A stretch of DNA of 64,000 nt from Agrostemma githago (GCA_958450325.1 OY288259.1:23926734-23990733), one strand, 5' to 3'; counted from the stretch's first letter, positions 51,186-62,156 are shown. Translations and numbers: made by a program. Notes: generated by a model from the sequence alone, not told the origin.

Positions 51186-51745
51186 TAGGGATTTCAATGG
51201 GTCGATTTCGGATCGGGTGGAGCCTCACCCGAATCCGCATACTCCACCCGATCCATCCGTCACCCGAATCCAATCCATCCGTCATCCGTGGGTGATTTGG
51301 GTGGACCGGGTGCTTAACGGATGAAAAAATATTTTTAAAAAATACAATAGCAAATTTACAAATTATAAGATAGATAAAGTTTTTGAGATTTTTTGGTGAT
51401 CGGAAATTAAAACGGAGAAAGAAAATCTAAGATGGTGGTCGGCAATGTGATTACGGAAAATATTTTCTTAGGGTTTTAGAAAAAAAAAGGATAATGAGTA
51501 TACAAATAGTATGAAATTAATTTAATTTTTAATTTTTTAATTCATTTAATTTAATTTTTTATTTTTAATCTATAAACGGGTGGGCGAATCGAATGACGGG
51601 TGAAAAATCTCCACCCGAATCCGACCCGATCCATCACCCGATTCATCCGTCATCCGCTTTAAATCCATTTAGTTCGGGTTTTCGTCCAATAATTTTATTC
51701 GGGTGAATCAAATTTAAGCGGGTTGGGGTGATATTGACATCCCTA
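51186..51745. mobile_element. hAT-like MITE, 560 bp
   Basis: Terminal inverted repeats are tagggatttcaat on the left and attgacatcccta on the right. Flanks are ctcataac (51178-51185) and atcataac (51746-51753), an 8 bp target duplication with one mismatch, as expected for hAT transposons. It has no coding capacity; the middle is AT-rich, with acccgatccatc-type repeats near both ends. Confidence 0.8.
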
Positions 51746-52275
51746 ATCATAACTCATCTTTCCCAACAACAAGCAACTATAACACTTTTCACATTTACAA
51801 TCATCTAAACCCAAGAATTCCTTGGTGAGGCAAACTCTTGGAAAACCTTGGGCTTGGAGCATATTTGAACAAGCGCCAACACATCTCTTCCCCTCAAGCT
51901 AAAGAATGGGTAGTTTCTAGTACTTTCTCTTTCTTTATGCTTACTTTTTGCTTGCCTTGTGTGAATTTAGAGTAGACTTATTCTTAATTGATTATTGTCA
52001 AGTTCCTAGGGTTGGTTTTCTCTTGTTTAATTGATGGTGGTTGTGAGTTGTCCTTGAACATTTCCATAGACATTCAAATCTTTGTTTCTTCATTTGTGAA
52101 GACTGTTTGGGAAATGCTTTAGTGAAGTGTTAAGTTATTGTTTGTTGTCTTTATCTTGTTGGTGCTAGATTACTTGCTTTGAGTTTTTTGTATTGAAGGT
52201 CCATAGAGGATCAAGATTCCTCCGTGACCTACCAACCTTGAAAATGAAAAGAGGACACATTCTCTTCCACCTCAC
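51746..52275 (+). mobile_element. Non-coding upstream part of the Athila-type remnant
   Basis: Continuous with 50898-51185 across the MITE. AT-rich, with no recognisable frame or motif. It leads directly into the gag-like pseudogene. Confidence 0.4.
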
Positions 52276-53783
52276 GAAGTCTTTGTTGGGAAAGAAGGAC
52301 TTGTGGGAGCGGAAAGGGAAACGTTCTTTTTGCTTAAACAACGGAATGTGATCGCTTCTAGGTTCTTATCTTATCCTACTATGAGAGACTTGGGGATTCA
52401 TGGCTCATGTGCGCCTATGCTAGAATAGTTGGGGCTTAAACATCACATGAAGATGTGGTGCTTCACTTACCGTGCTATTACCCTTGAGTTTATTGCGACT
52501 CTTAGGCATTTCTCTGCCATGGATGATGGGGAGGAGCATGTCACATTTCGGATGCTTCAAAAGCCCTGGACTCTTACATTTGACATGATTCGGAAAGTAC
52601 TTCTCATAAGTTCGGATTCCTCACTAATGACATTCACCATAGCAAGACTAAAACAAATCTGGTAGGAGTTAACAAATCAAGATGCCATTAGCCACGTGCA
52701 CGACAATAAGATATCAAGGATTACACACCAAGTTATCCGACTACTCACTCTATATATGGTGTCGGTGTTCACAACATTTGGTTAGCCAACTAAGTGAACG
52801 ACACGGTTTTCTCTTGGATTTGGGCCATGTTGCCAGAATCGATCGGTGTTCCAAATTGGGAGAATCTTCGTCAAGGCTATGATGGATCACAAGAAGAAAC
52901 CAGGGGGCATGTAGATTCACCATGGAGGTCCCATTACATTGATCTATTACAATCTCGATGGTATTCCCAAGAATGGCGGAGATCCCCCAGGTTTAACTAT
53001 GCTTCAAGGAACGATACAGTATAATCTTATTGGATTATATATCGAGGCGATAACGTTTCTGATCCTCCCACGGCCAGTGGTATTCACCTACCGTTCGGGG
53101 AGAACCCCTATGGTTTCTATTGTCATCCCGACTCAACAAAGATATTCGGGACGCAACCTCCCCCTATTAGAGAAGATCAGCACTCAGTTAAGTGCGAGAG
53201 AGGTTAAGGTTCCTCGATGCCTAGTTGTTTTTACACCATGCCCGAGTTCCTTGACCGTTCTCTATCATGCATGACCGTACTCAACAAAAATTTAGACAAA
53301 ATCAACACAGCCCAAGATTTACACCACAAGATTTCAGATGAGCAGTTCTCTTCCTAACTTTCCTTGAGCAATAAGATGCTAGAGCTTTATATTAGTCGAC
53401 CACAGGTGGTCCAGAGCGACTTCATATTCCATGGGGAGTCTCGATACTTTTACTCTGCCTCGACGCAGAGAGATCAGAGTCTGGCTTCTCAAATCACTTC
53501 TTTACCTCGAAAATAGGAGTTTTACTAGGCGGTCATGAATGACCGATACCTAGAGCAAGCTAGAGATTCGTACACCAATGCAGCGAAAAATGAAGCAATA
53601 TATGAGTTGATTTCATCGATGCACCATATCCTCCTACAGAGCATTCCTGAAGCTGGGCAAACCCTTCCTCACGATCAGATTGATGTTATCTGGACCGAAT
53701 TGACTAGGATCCGAAGATTGCGGAAGGAGAGGGTAAGGAAGTTGGAAAAAAGAAGACAACGAGCTTCGGGCTCCCAAAACTAG
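52276..53783 (+). pseudogene. Degenerate Athila-type gag (retrotransposon gag) pseudogene
   Basis: In-frame segments read FFLLKQRNVIASRFLSYPT, MRDLGIHG and, after a TAG at 52426-52428, TYRAITLEFIATL and VTFRMLQKPWTLTFDMIRKV. This matches the pattern of plant Athila ORF1: a FLLKxRxIxAxRF-like start, a DLGI box and the TYxxLTLEFLxSL box. The frame breaks repeatedly: TAG at 52663-52665, then pieces in other frames (52794-53024, 52939-53274). It ends with a charged helix, ELTRIRRLRKERVRKLEKRR, before a stop at 53783. No zinc knuckle, protease or RT follows. Clearly old and non-functional. The family assignment is from memory of the family's conserved words. Confidence 0.65.
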
Positions 53784-54394
53784 GTTGGTACCTTTTATCC
53801 CCTGTTGTACATAGTTGTTCATATTTGTGTTAGTTATCTCGTATTTTGTTTGTTGGTATTTGATTAAGTATGCAGGTACATAAAGTATTCACCGTTTGCC
53901 ATGCCATGGTAACCACCACACCGTGACCTTGTTATTCCGTAGACTGTGAGAAGAATCTAAGGGAGGTACATCCTTTCACTTTTTCTCTCTCACTCTTATT
54001 TCAGAATTTGGTTGCTTGCTTGGGAACTCTCTCGAGAAAAGAGATCTTTCGATTGCCACATATAATTAGTGTCTCTTGGCCCCTTGTTGTGAGGATTCCA
54101 CAGGATTCATAACCACTCAAATCAATACAATAGCCTTCTCAAAAACAACCTAGCTAATTACCCATATATAAATAGCATTTCACAGATTATAGAGGATTGG
54201 AGGTGAGTGAAGAATAAGTGTCGGGTAGCAGAGTAGTCTCTCCGACCCTTTTCTGATAATGAGTAGGGATGGTATCTTGTCGTTGTGACTTAAGAATTGG
54301 AGTTTGGGCATATGGTTAGAATTGATTCACCAATAACCGACCATCCATTTCATTCCAATTTTCTCTTTCTCTTAGATAGGATACATCAATCATG
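53784..54394. other. Non-coding stretch after the gag pseudogene
   Basis: No frame, RNA gene or clear repeat seen. It is probably the continuation of the Athila-type remnant; its right end meets the old LINE fragment. Confidence 0.3.
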
Positions 54395-54510
54395 GTGTAT
54401 TCCATTATTTTGGCAAAACCATCATGACAATACCTATACCCCCTAGCTATAGTGAAGTTAAGTCTAGTAAAAATGAGTGCAGTTGCACAAGCCACCGCGT
54501 CTTGAGAGAT
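54395..54510 (-). pseudogene. C-terminal remnant of an older LINE copy
   Basis: The minus strand from 54503 reads SQDAVACATALIFTRLNFTIAR, closely matching the C-terminus SQDAGARAAVHIFTRISFAIAK of the neighbouring LINE (its residues 951-972). Past a frameshift, GIVMMVLPK mirrors its final QIVSRLPSN. The fragment starts exactly where the (AAT)n tail of the younger LINE ends. It is an older, 5'-truncated copy of the same family in the same orientation. Confidence 0.8.
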
Positions 54511-54536
54511 ATTATTATTATTATTATTATTATTAT
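54511..54536 (-). repeat. (AAT)n microsatellite tail of the LINE
   Basis: Plus-strand (ATT)8-9; on the minus strand it follows the 3' UTR as (AAT)n. Simple-repeat 3' tails are common in non-LTR retrotransposons and mark the 3' end of this insertion. Confidence 0.85.
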
Positions 54537-54574
54537 TTTTATAAAACGAAACTTATATTAAACACCAGAACAAA

Positions 54575-57500
54575 TTACAAGAAGTTAGAGGGAAGCCGAG
54601 ATACTATCTGGGCCCCCACTCCCTTAGCAATCGCAAAGCTAATTCTAGTGAAAATATGAACTGCGGCACGCGCTCCAGCATCCTGAGATAAAGCAAATTT
54701 CTGAATCCGCTGGAGCAGAGAAACAGCATCCGTGTCGAGCTCGCCGAAGGAGGAGAAGGAGAAAGGTAAGAAACCATACCCGATCGCCGTGCAGCGTGCC
54801 TGATACTTGGCACACTTACGACGGGCAGCATCAACAACGACCCGTCCGGGCTCAAAAGCGGTGAGGCCAGTCTGAGTCAAGGGCGAGGACCCAGTCAGAT
54901 CGACACAAACATCACGCCCCTTGTCCCACGAGTAGAGCAGGAGGTCGGCTGGCCGCAAGGGCTTGTCGTTATCGTCGCAGAGGCCAATCTCCACCTCCTT
55001 ACCTGTAGAGATCCCAGTCCGGAAGCAAATATCCAACAGTGTGTCACGGACAAGGTTATGGCGATGTTTAATCCCCACAGTACCAGCACACGAAACCGCG
55101 TGATCACCAAAAATATCGCCTCTGAGGCCCCTGGAGCAAGAAGAGCAGGTCCCGGAAAGCGGAAACAGAGGGACTCCAAGGCGGTAGCTAAGCACACTGC
55201 GATATGTCCGACCGTTCATGGTTTGCCCGAGCCCAGAAATAGGGACAACCCTTAACCAGTCCGAAGAATGGTCCCTCTGCTGAGATTTCCACGGGGCAAC
55301 CTGTCGAGGAGTCAAGGAGAAAACAGGTTCCGCTACTGTAGCAACCCTCATGAAATATATATCTGCCAATTTCTTCATAAGTTTTGGGGCAGCGATCTCA
55401 GAGGGGTTACTCAAAAAGTCAGAACCGGTGGCCTCAACAAACCCACTCAAGGCAGACTCAAAGGCAAATCCAGGGGAGGCGATCTCGGAGGGACGAAGCA
55501 GCTTAACTTGCAAATCGGCAGACTGGAGGCAAGAAGCAAGGAAGGCAAAGTGCAGGGCATCAGCGGCGGCAAAGACACCGAGCTTACCTAGGAAAAAGGG
55601 GAGGGTGGCCAGCCGCCACTGCCACTCCCCGAACCCGGGACCGGACGCCGTGACAATACGCTCAAGACTAGAGCGGAGCGCAGAGTCGAAAGAAAGGTGG
55701 GCCGACCCAAAAGCACGGGGAGAGCAAGTGCGCAAAGCAAAGTATAACTTAGAAATACCTGTGCACGCCCGGAGAAGGAGCAACTCACACTGGGGATCCT
55801 CAATCGTAGCAACCAATTCCATGAGCTCTATAGTACGGGCGACCCTCTTCGAGACAAGAGCACCACTGAAAGCTGGGCACACACTGACCGGTCCCCCAAG
55901 GACCTTAACACCATGCAAGGGCCTGGCAATAGAGGTGGGGAAAACACCAGCACACCTGCTTCTCGGATCTTCGACAGGCCAGAAAACCTCCGTTTTAGTT
56001 ACGTTCAGATGGAGGCCAGAAAGGGGGCCCTCATCCATAATCATCTGGAGAACCTTCCCCACAACAAGCGTATCCCCAACGATGGTACCATCATTGAGGT
56101 ACCAAGCCTGGAAGCAAAGATCAAAGGAGTCCCTGATCTTACAAACCAGGGGGTGAAGAACCAGGGAGAAAAGGAGGGAGCCTAAGGGGTCACCCTGCTG
56201 GACCCCCTGGCAAGAACGGAGGCAGTGCTCCCCGTAGTAGAGCCTAGCTGGGCTGGAATAGCAAAACTCAACCCAGCGGGATAGGGCAGGACACTGACGA
56301 CGGACCTCTCCCAGCATAGTCTCTCTGTCGACCAAGTTAAAGGCATTCTGGAAATCGACAAGTAACATGGAGAGACCCACATCAGCGCCACGATCCTCGA
56401 CAAGGCGGTTCAAGGAATGCAGAATAGCCTCACTCCCGCTAGAAACACCTACCCCGAATTGAAGGCCCTCAAAATAGCCACTCAAAGATGGGCCAACCAA
56501 GAAGGCACCAACCTTGGAGACAAGGCGCCTCCAGATGGTGCCCACAACAATAGGACGAACCCCTCCCCCTGGCTTAAAGAGCGGGGTGAGCGGAGCACTA
56601 GCAATGTACTCACCAAGTACCTGCGGACACTTCCCCTCGAGAAAAAGGTTGACCACCCGAGTGATAGAGGCAATCAGATCATCAGAAATGGCAATATCAG
56701 CACCACTCAAACAATCCAACAGATGTTGGGCCCGAAACCCATCCCTCCCACAAGACGTGCCCCGGGGGAAACTCCGAATCATATCCAAAACAACAGACAC
56801 CGACGCATCAAGACAATGACCCGGGGGCTCAGACGGAAGCGCAGGAGGAGGAGCATCCGGGTGCTTATCCTGGAGAGCTCGGAGAGTGGCATCAGTGTAC
56901 GGAGCTACACCGGACGAAGAAAGAACACGAACGGCGGCCGTGTAATGACCATCAGAAATCTTCTTACGACACTGACGGATATTGAGCTCACCTAAGTCAA
57001 GCTCCTCCTCCACACAAAAAGAAGGGGAGACCTCCGCTAGGGCTTCGCGCAAGAGCAACAACTTCCCCCCCGGCCCACCCCATGTGTGAATGGCTCCGAC
57101 AATAGCCTCTTCCTGACGCTGACGTCTAATAGCAGTTCTACATTCCAAACTACTCCTTAAGGCAAAGGTCTTCAAGACACAAAGAGGCAAGACAAGCAAG
57201 GAAACCCAGCGAGAAATATCAAAAGGGGAGCCAACGACATCATCCAGGGCACCCTTCAAAACCCGAGCGAAACCAAGACGATACCTAGGGGGGATAGATT
57301 TAACCGTACGCAACCCCTTAGAGAGCAAACGATCAAGAGAAGTCAAAGAAAGGCAAGGGAGCAAGTCCTGGTCAATACCTCCCACTGATGGAACAGGGGA
57401 CGGAACGGGGCGAGGAAGGTCATACAGGATAAACCGAACGAACCCATCCCCACAATCAGGCGCCTCAAAAAAATCCCCTGCCCCATGCCGACATTGAGAA

Positions 57501-57747
57501 GTGAGCGTACCGTCGAAAGACAAACACCACACAACCAAATACTCATACGCTTAAAGGTGACCTCAGCCGAAGAGTAGATAGCCAAGCTACTGGAGAGAGT
57601 TTCTCGCGTTAATACCTGAGCCTCGCCACAAAAATGGCATTTTTGCAAGTGAACGAGCAGTGATTGTTTGGTTAGACCCTTTCCACAACCATCCTGACAG
57701 TCAGAAAGACCAACGAAGGGACAATGAAAGCGAACTGAAGGAGGCAT
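54575..57747 (-). pseudogene. LINE polyprotein: C2H2 finger, reverse transcriptase, CCHC motif, PD-(D/E)XK endonuclease (frameshifted)
   Basis: The likely start is the ATG at 57747-57745 (MPPSVRFHCPF). A C2H2-type finger follows, C-x3-C-x11-H-x4-H in CQDGCGKGLTKQSLLVHLQ. The frame shifts near 57515-57525: CGVCLS is in one frame and GTLTSQCRHGAGDF in the next. The downstream frame, open from 57538 to 54575 (987 codons, TTG-initiated so not a true start), contains RT motifs: SCGRDGF (263-268), VDFQNAFN (394-401), QGVQQGDPLG (444-453) and YLND (480-483). At the C-terminus come CX2C (798, 801), H813, C817, then RPAD (D865), DVCVDLT (D880) and RRKCAKY (K908/K911, Y912), the order expected of R2-like restriction-like endonucleases. 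The protein would reverse-transcribe its RNA at a nicked target. YLND replaces the YxDD first Asp with Asn, and with the frameshift this copy is probably dead. Similar RVT_1 proteins are common in plant databases (memory). Confidence 0.88.
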
Positions 57748-58940
57748 GGGAGAGCGAAGCAAGAACGACCCACAAAGCAGAAGCACATAAGAAACAGGGG
57801 CGAGCACAGACCCGAAGTCCGAAAACCCCAAAGAAGACCCACAAACCCACAAGCAGCACCAGAGAAAAAAAAATGCAGAAACAAACCGTCACCGAAACCA
57901 GCAACACCCAAGACGGAAAACCAAGCAGCAACAAAGAGAGAAACAGGGAACACACAGGAAGCAAAAACAGAAAAAGACAAGAAAGGAAACAGCAGGCCTG
58001 AGAAAAGCCCAAATGCGAGGCTGGTCGGAGCCAGAAAAACACAGGCTAAACAGGGGAACACAGCCGGAGAAGCAACAAGGTCGTTACCCGGCGACGAAAA
58101 CCGCGGATGCAGCAGCAGCGTGACTACGGGAAAAAGGCAAAAGACCAGAAGATGGAGTAGACAGAAGCGGTAGACGGAGGCAGCAGAGGTGGAAGAAAGC
58201 CAGAACCGGCAGCCGGAACCCGAGCATCAGGCAGCGGAGGCAGAGGAGAAACAGGGGATAAGGGCAGAAAAAACCCGATGAACCTGCCGGCAGAGGAGAA
58301 GAGGGCAGCGAAAGACGACCCCCTAGACAGAGGGCAGGGGAAGAAGGGGAAGGAGGAACGGCAAAGGACGGCAACCAAGCGAGCGGCGGCGACGGGAACA
58401 GAGCCGGCAGAAGGCAGCAACGAACGCAAACAGCAACAGAAGAAACCTCGGCCCACAAAAAGAGAAAATGAACACACCTGGAAGCAGAAGAGACGGCGGC
58501 GACCCCAGGCCGGCGGCGACAATCGGCGGCCGCGGACAGAGCCGGCAGGCGGAGGAAACCCTAGGTGATGGTAAGGGATTCGTCACGTCCCTAGCCAACA
58601 ATATAACACCGACTAACCTAATGGGTAGCTAGGGCAAGTCGGGATCGTATCCACGAGGACGGTATATCAAAGCTTAGACTAGGTCGGCCTACAACGAGAC
58701 TAGATTACCAAACAAACACGAAGAAGCAATAAATGGAAAACTATTAAGGAGGAGGAATAAGAACTAGACTAACAATGCTAAACAATGCTAATGATCGATC
58801 TAACAAATAAACTAGAGTAAACGATGTCTAACTAAGAAGATGAACTCAAATATGGAAAGAAGTGGGGTAGGTCGGGTTCATAGGAGTAGAAGGGTAATTG
58901 GGGTGATCAAGGGTATAGGTGTCTCCTAATCGCTAGAGTC

Positions 58941-59029
58941 GGTCCGGGCTCTCACAACTTAGACCGATGTCAAGGTAGGTCCGGGCTCTCGCAACTTAGA
59001 CCCTAGTCCGCGCTCTCGCGACTAAACTA
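58941..59029. repeat. Three diverged copies of a gtccgggctctcgcaac unit
   Basis: Copies near 58941, 58978 and 59005 vary in one to a few bases each (ctctcAcaac, ctctcGcaac, CgctctcgcgacT). They lie inside the element C LTR, downstream of the TATA box in the transcript sense. Confidence 0.7.
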
Positions 59030-59623
59030 TTCTCAACATCTCCACAAAGTAAGCAATCAATGAGAAGATGAACACTAGTATGGGAAGCATGGCCACTACA
59101 ACTCACACAAGCATATCAACAAACACATAGAGTGCCCACAATATGACTAACAACAAAGATTCACCCTTTCCCCTTAATCAACCCTAATCACCCATAATCT
59201 ACCCCTAATCCCCCTACTAACCCCACAAAGAAGACTACTCACTCATGATAAAGAACAAACTAACAATCATAAAAGAAATCAATACCACTAAACAAGCATC
59301 CATAATGAATAACAAGAATAATAACAATAACAATATGAAAAGATTCAAACAAGATTAAATAAACTAAGAACAAGAGTAGAGATGATTATACCAATACTAG
59401 ATGAAGAAAAGATGAGAACTTGTAAAAATAAGAAACCCAAATAGAACCCCAAGGTTGTCAATCTTGGAATAATCTTCAAGAATCTTCTTAATACAAGACT
59501 AATTACAATGATTAACTAAGGATTAAAGAGAGATTAAAACTAATGAGTGAGAGTAAATCTAGGGTTTTGGAGGCTTAAACTAATCTAGGGTAAGATAAGA
59601 TGTCTTAAAAATACAAGAAGGGA

Positions 59624-59633
59624 GTATATATAT
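59624..59633 (-). promoter_or_regulatory. Putative TATA box in element C LTR
   Basis: Plus-strand tatatatat reads CATATATATAC on the minus strand, about 540 bp from the LTR 5' end. The TCCCG-NN-CGGGA palindrome cluster lies 53-196 bp upstream of it. Confidence 0.5.
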
Positions 59634-59685
59634 GGGTACAAGAGTGAAGGAGAAGAAAGAAAAAGAGTCGTGCAGCAGCATCACG

Positions 59686-59829
59686 GTCCCGATCGGGACG
59701 GATCATCCCGACCGGCACGGCTCTGTCATCCCGATCGGGACGGGTTGGTCCCGACCGGGATGGGCTCACAGCAGCCATCCTAATGTAGCACCCCATCCCG
59801 AACGGGATGAGGCCATCCCGAACGGGATG
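59686..59829. repeat. Palindrome cluster 1: six TCCCG-NN-CGGGA sites in the element C LTR
   Basis: Six sites with nearly fixed 5 bp arms and centres AT, AC, AT, AC, AA, AA; the second has cggca in place of cggga. The first extends to the 14 bp palindrome gtcccgatcgggac at 59686-59699. A 33 bp gap starting ggctcacag divides the cluster. Confidence 0.85.
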
Positions 59830-60168
59830 GGCCTTGTATGCCTTCCTTAAACGCTCTTTGGTCCTTCCTTGCCTCTCATGGGCTTCCCACCGATTCTCGG
59901 GACTCGGGATCAGGTCTCGGAGGCTCGGGATTGGGTCCCAAGGTCTCGGGGTCGATTCCAAGGTCTCGAGTCATCGTTCCTTTATCTCGTTGGCTCCAAA
60001 ATGTGTATGTATTGAGTCGGATTCGCTCCAACTCTTCCAATTCGGCCTCGGGAACCTGAAACGAACTAAAGGAAGCATAAGAAGCCCATGAATCGCTCCA
60101 AAGGAGCGATTCCACAAGGAAAATGGGACCAAAACATAACAAATAAGCACTACAAACTACACTTATCA

Positions 60169-60183
60169 ACTCCCCCACACTTA
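60169..60183 (-). other. Polypurine tract of element C
   Basis: Minus-strand TAAGTGTGGGGGAGT directly precedes the LTR start TGATAAGT. A perfect 8 bp inverted repeat (60187-60194 with 60199-60206) lies 3 nt upstream in the transcript sense. Confidence 0.78.
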
Positions 60184-61924
60184 ACCCTTACTCGCCCTCG
60201 AGTAAGCACACACTAACTACTAAACTAGCCGAATGGGTATTAGCGCACCCTACGCCCCTTCAACTCACGCGAGTGCACTTAGAGGAAAAGTGCACTCCGC
60301 AAGGCAAGTTGGGTCTTGGGACAAAACTGTGGATGCAACCGGACACCAAACACATAAACAAACAAACATACAAACAAACACATAATTGGTTGCACCCAAA
60401 ACAAAAGAAATACCGCTTCCCTCTAAATGCGGTGAAAGAAACACCGGTTTAGGACTCGAGGTAAGTGACAACGTTCCCAAGCTAGCAATACAAACCAAGG
60501 TGAACTAAACCCTAATAGTATGACGATCAAGCAATAAAAACGTTGGTAACTTACCTAGGTCCTCCTAACTTTCTAAAAACGTACTACGGGACGATCGGCG
60601 GAGTGGAAAAGTGAGGAACCACGGTGTTAGTCGACACTGTAGGTAAGTGAGACCCCGCCCCCTTTAGCGTGAGCCAAGAGGGTCGTCCCGTGTCCAAGAC
60701 CGCCTAACTAGTCCAAGTAAAAAGGTGGAAAACATGCAAAATGAGGGAAGACCGACTAATGCCGCTATCATCCTTCCTCGGGACTCGGTCCTTTGGTAGG
60801 CTCTTCATGGCAAAAGTCGGAAAAAGGCTTATTTTTGTGAGGATTTCTTTTTGTGAGACGGGTTTTCTTTTGGCATTTTCTTTCTTTTCGACGTTTTGAG
60901 TTGTTTGTTGCCATGCCATTTCTTTTTTTCTTCTTTTCTATTTTCTTTTTGGCTTTTGTGCCTTTTCTTTTTCTTCATTCTTTTCTTTCTTTCATTTTTT
61001 TTTATTCTTTTCTTTTTCTTTGCCCTTTTTGGCAAGATTTGGCTTTGTTGGCATTTTCATTAGATAACAAGAAAGAGAGAATCAACAATTTGCAAGTTAT
61101 TGTGTGGATATGTGTGAGATGTAGGTGAATGGGTAAGTCGGGACGGGCCAAGACCCTTCAAACCCACAAAAAGTGGAGAACTTGGACTAATCAAATGATC
61201 CTAAACACAGTCACCTAGGGGACGAGACTCGGTAACCAAGGCCTTTTCACACCGTGGGTGGTCATAATGGTCAAAATGCAAATCCCGTAGTAAATCCCTA
61301 GTAAGCTAGGTGGACTCAAGGTAAAGGACCAACGAATTCATTGATTTAGGGTCATTCTACTAGAGTAGAGTCCAAGACTCGATTTATATTACTAGAAAAG
61401 GGAAAATCGACACTCACACACTAGCCTCTAAACCGGGTTTTCGAAAACCATTTACACAAGACACAACACAACACAAAATGAAGACATGACGAAAACAAAA
61501 GGAAAAGAAACAAAGGCAACAAAAACAAAACAAGGTAAAACAAAACACATAGACAAAACAAACATTACCCCTATCATCCAAACAAGTCTCCAAATCAACC
61601 TCAAACTTTACAAAGCTCCACCCGAGCACACCACAACACACAAATCCTCCAAACTCCACAAGGAACAAAGAAGAAAAAGGGGTGAAGAGATGTTACCGGA
61701 AGTCTTGAAAACTCTCCAAAGCTATCGGCGATTTAAGCAACCTATAAGGGAAAAGGGAGGCAAAACCCGCACACAAAACAAATATACGACACAACGACAC
61801 AAAATGAAAACACACAAAAGGAAATTCTTTTTGATTTTTGCGAAATTTTTTCAAATTTTTAGGGTTTTTTTAAGATTTTTTAGAAAAAAAAGGGAAAATA
61901 AAACTAACTACGATAGAAAATCGC

Positions 61925-61937
61925 TCCCCCACACTTA
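61925..61937 (-). other. Second PPT-like motif of element C
   Basis: Minus-strand TAAGTGTGGGGGAG, identical over 14 bases to the true PPT, lies 1.75 kb upstream of it and is followed by CGATTTT, not an LTR. An imperfect hairpin (attgagca with tgctcgat on the minus strand) sits just upstream of it, as a hairpin does at the true PPT. Confidence 0.65.
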
Positions 61938-62055
61938 AATCGAGCAATGTCCTCATATGCTCAATCGTAGTGTGCAGAGAGACAAAAGAAAAAGAAAAGA
62001 AACTACGAAAATAAAGCTAAAAATCAAAAATGAAGATGAAGAAAAGGTAGAAGGT

Positions 62056-62094
62056 GTCCGGCCGGGGTGTAATCAAGTCACCATGGGCCGAGAC
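62056..62094 (-). other. Constant-loop hairpin 1
   Basis: Plus-strand arms GTCCGGCC-GG-GGTG and CACC-ATGGGCCGAGAC around loop TAATCAAGT (62070-62078). The stem has four inner pairs, one internal mismatch and small bulges. Confidence 0.6.
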
Positions 62095-62156
62095 GAGAAA
62101 AAGATTTGGAAGGGGGAAGAAAATAAAAGAAGGAAATAAAAGGAAATGGGAGGGGA

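Larger units (their letters stand above)
54511..58565 (-). mobile_element. Non-LTR retrotransposon (LINE) with a restriction-like endonuclease, about 4.06 kb
   Basis: Minus-strand order: GC-rich 5' UTR (58565-57748) opening CCTAGGGTTTCC, one frameshifted polyprotein (57747-54575), a short 3' UTR (about 40 nt) and the (AAT)n tail. The 5' UTR is much more GC-rich than its surroundings; long frames on both strands there are compositional. The 5' end abuts the element C LTR exactly, and the 3' end abuts an older copy, so no clean target duplication can be read. Confidence 0.8.
58566..60168 (-). repeat. Element C 3' LTR, 1603 bp
   Basis: On the minus strand it starts TGATAAGTG directly after a purine tract (60169-60183) and ends CCTTACCATCA at 58566, giving TG...CA ends. 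U3 features: perfect 10 bp inverted repeat at 60090-60112, degenerate ctcggg repeats at 59896-59970, palindrome cluster at 59686-59829 and TATA at 59624-59633. Near the U5 end, cctcgtggatacgatcccgac on the minus strand is a phrase typical of plant gypsy LTRs. A repeat at 58941-59029 (ggtccgggctctcgcaactt, three diverged copies) lies further in. Confidence 0.72.

Noticed and set aside
55350..56156. 268-codon plus-strand frame opposite the LINE
   Set aside because: Shadow of the minus-strand RT coding frame; no motif of its own.
58084..58601. Several overlapping frames of 90-130 codons at the LINE 5' end
   Set aside because: GC-rich 5' UTR gives low-complexity Pro/Ser/Phe frames on both strands with no conserved content.
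60853..61128. Phe-rich frame suggesting a membrane protein
   Set aside because: Generated by a TTTCTTTT-rich stretch in the element C non-coding region.
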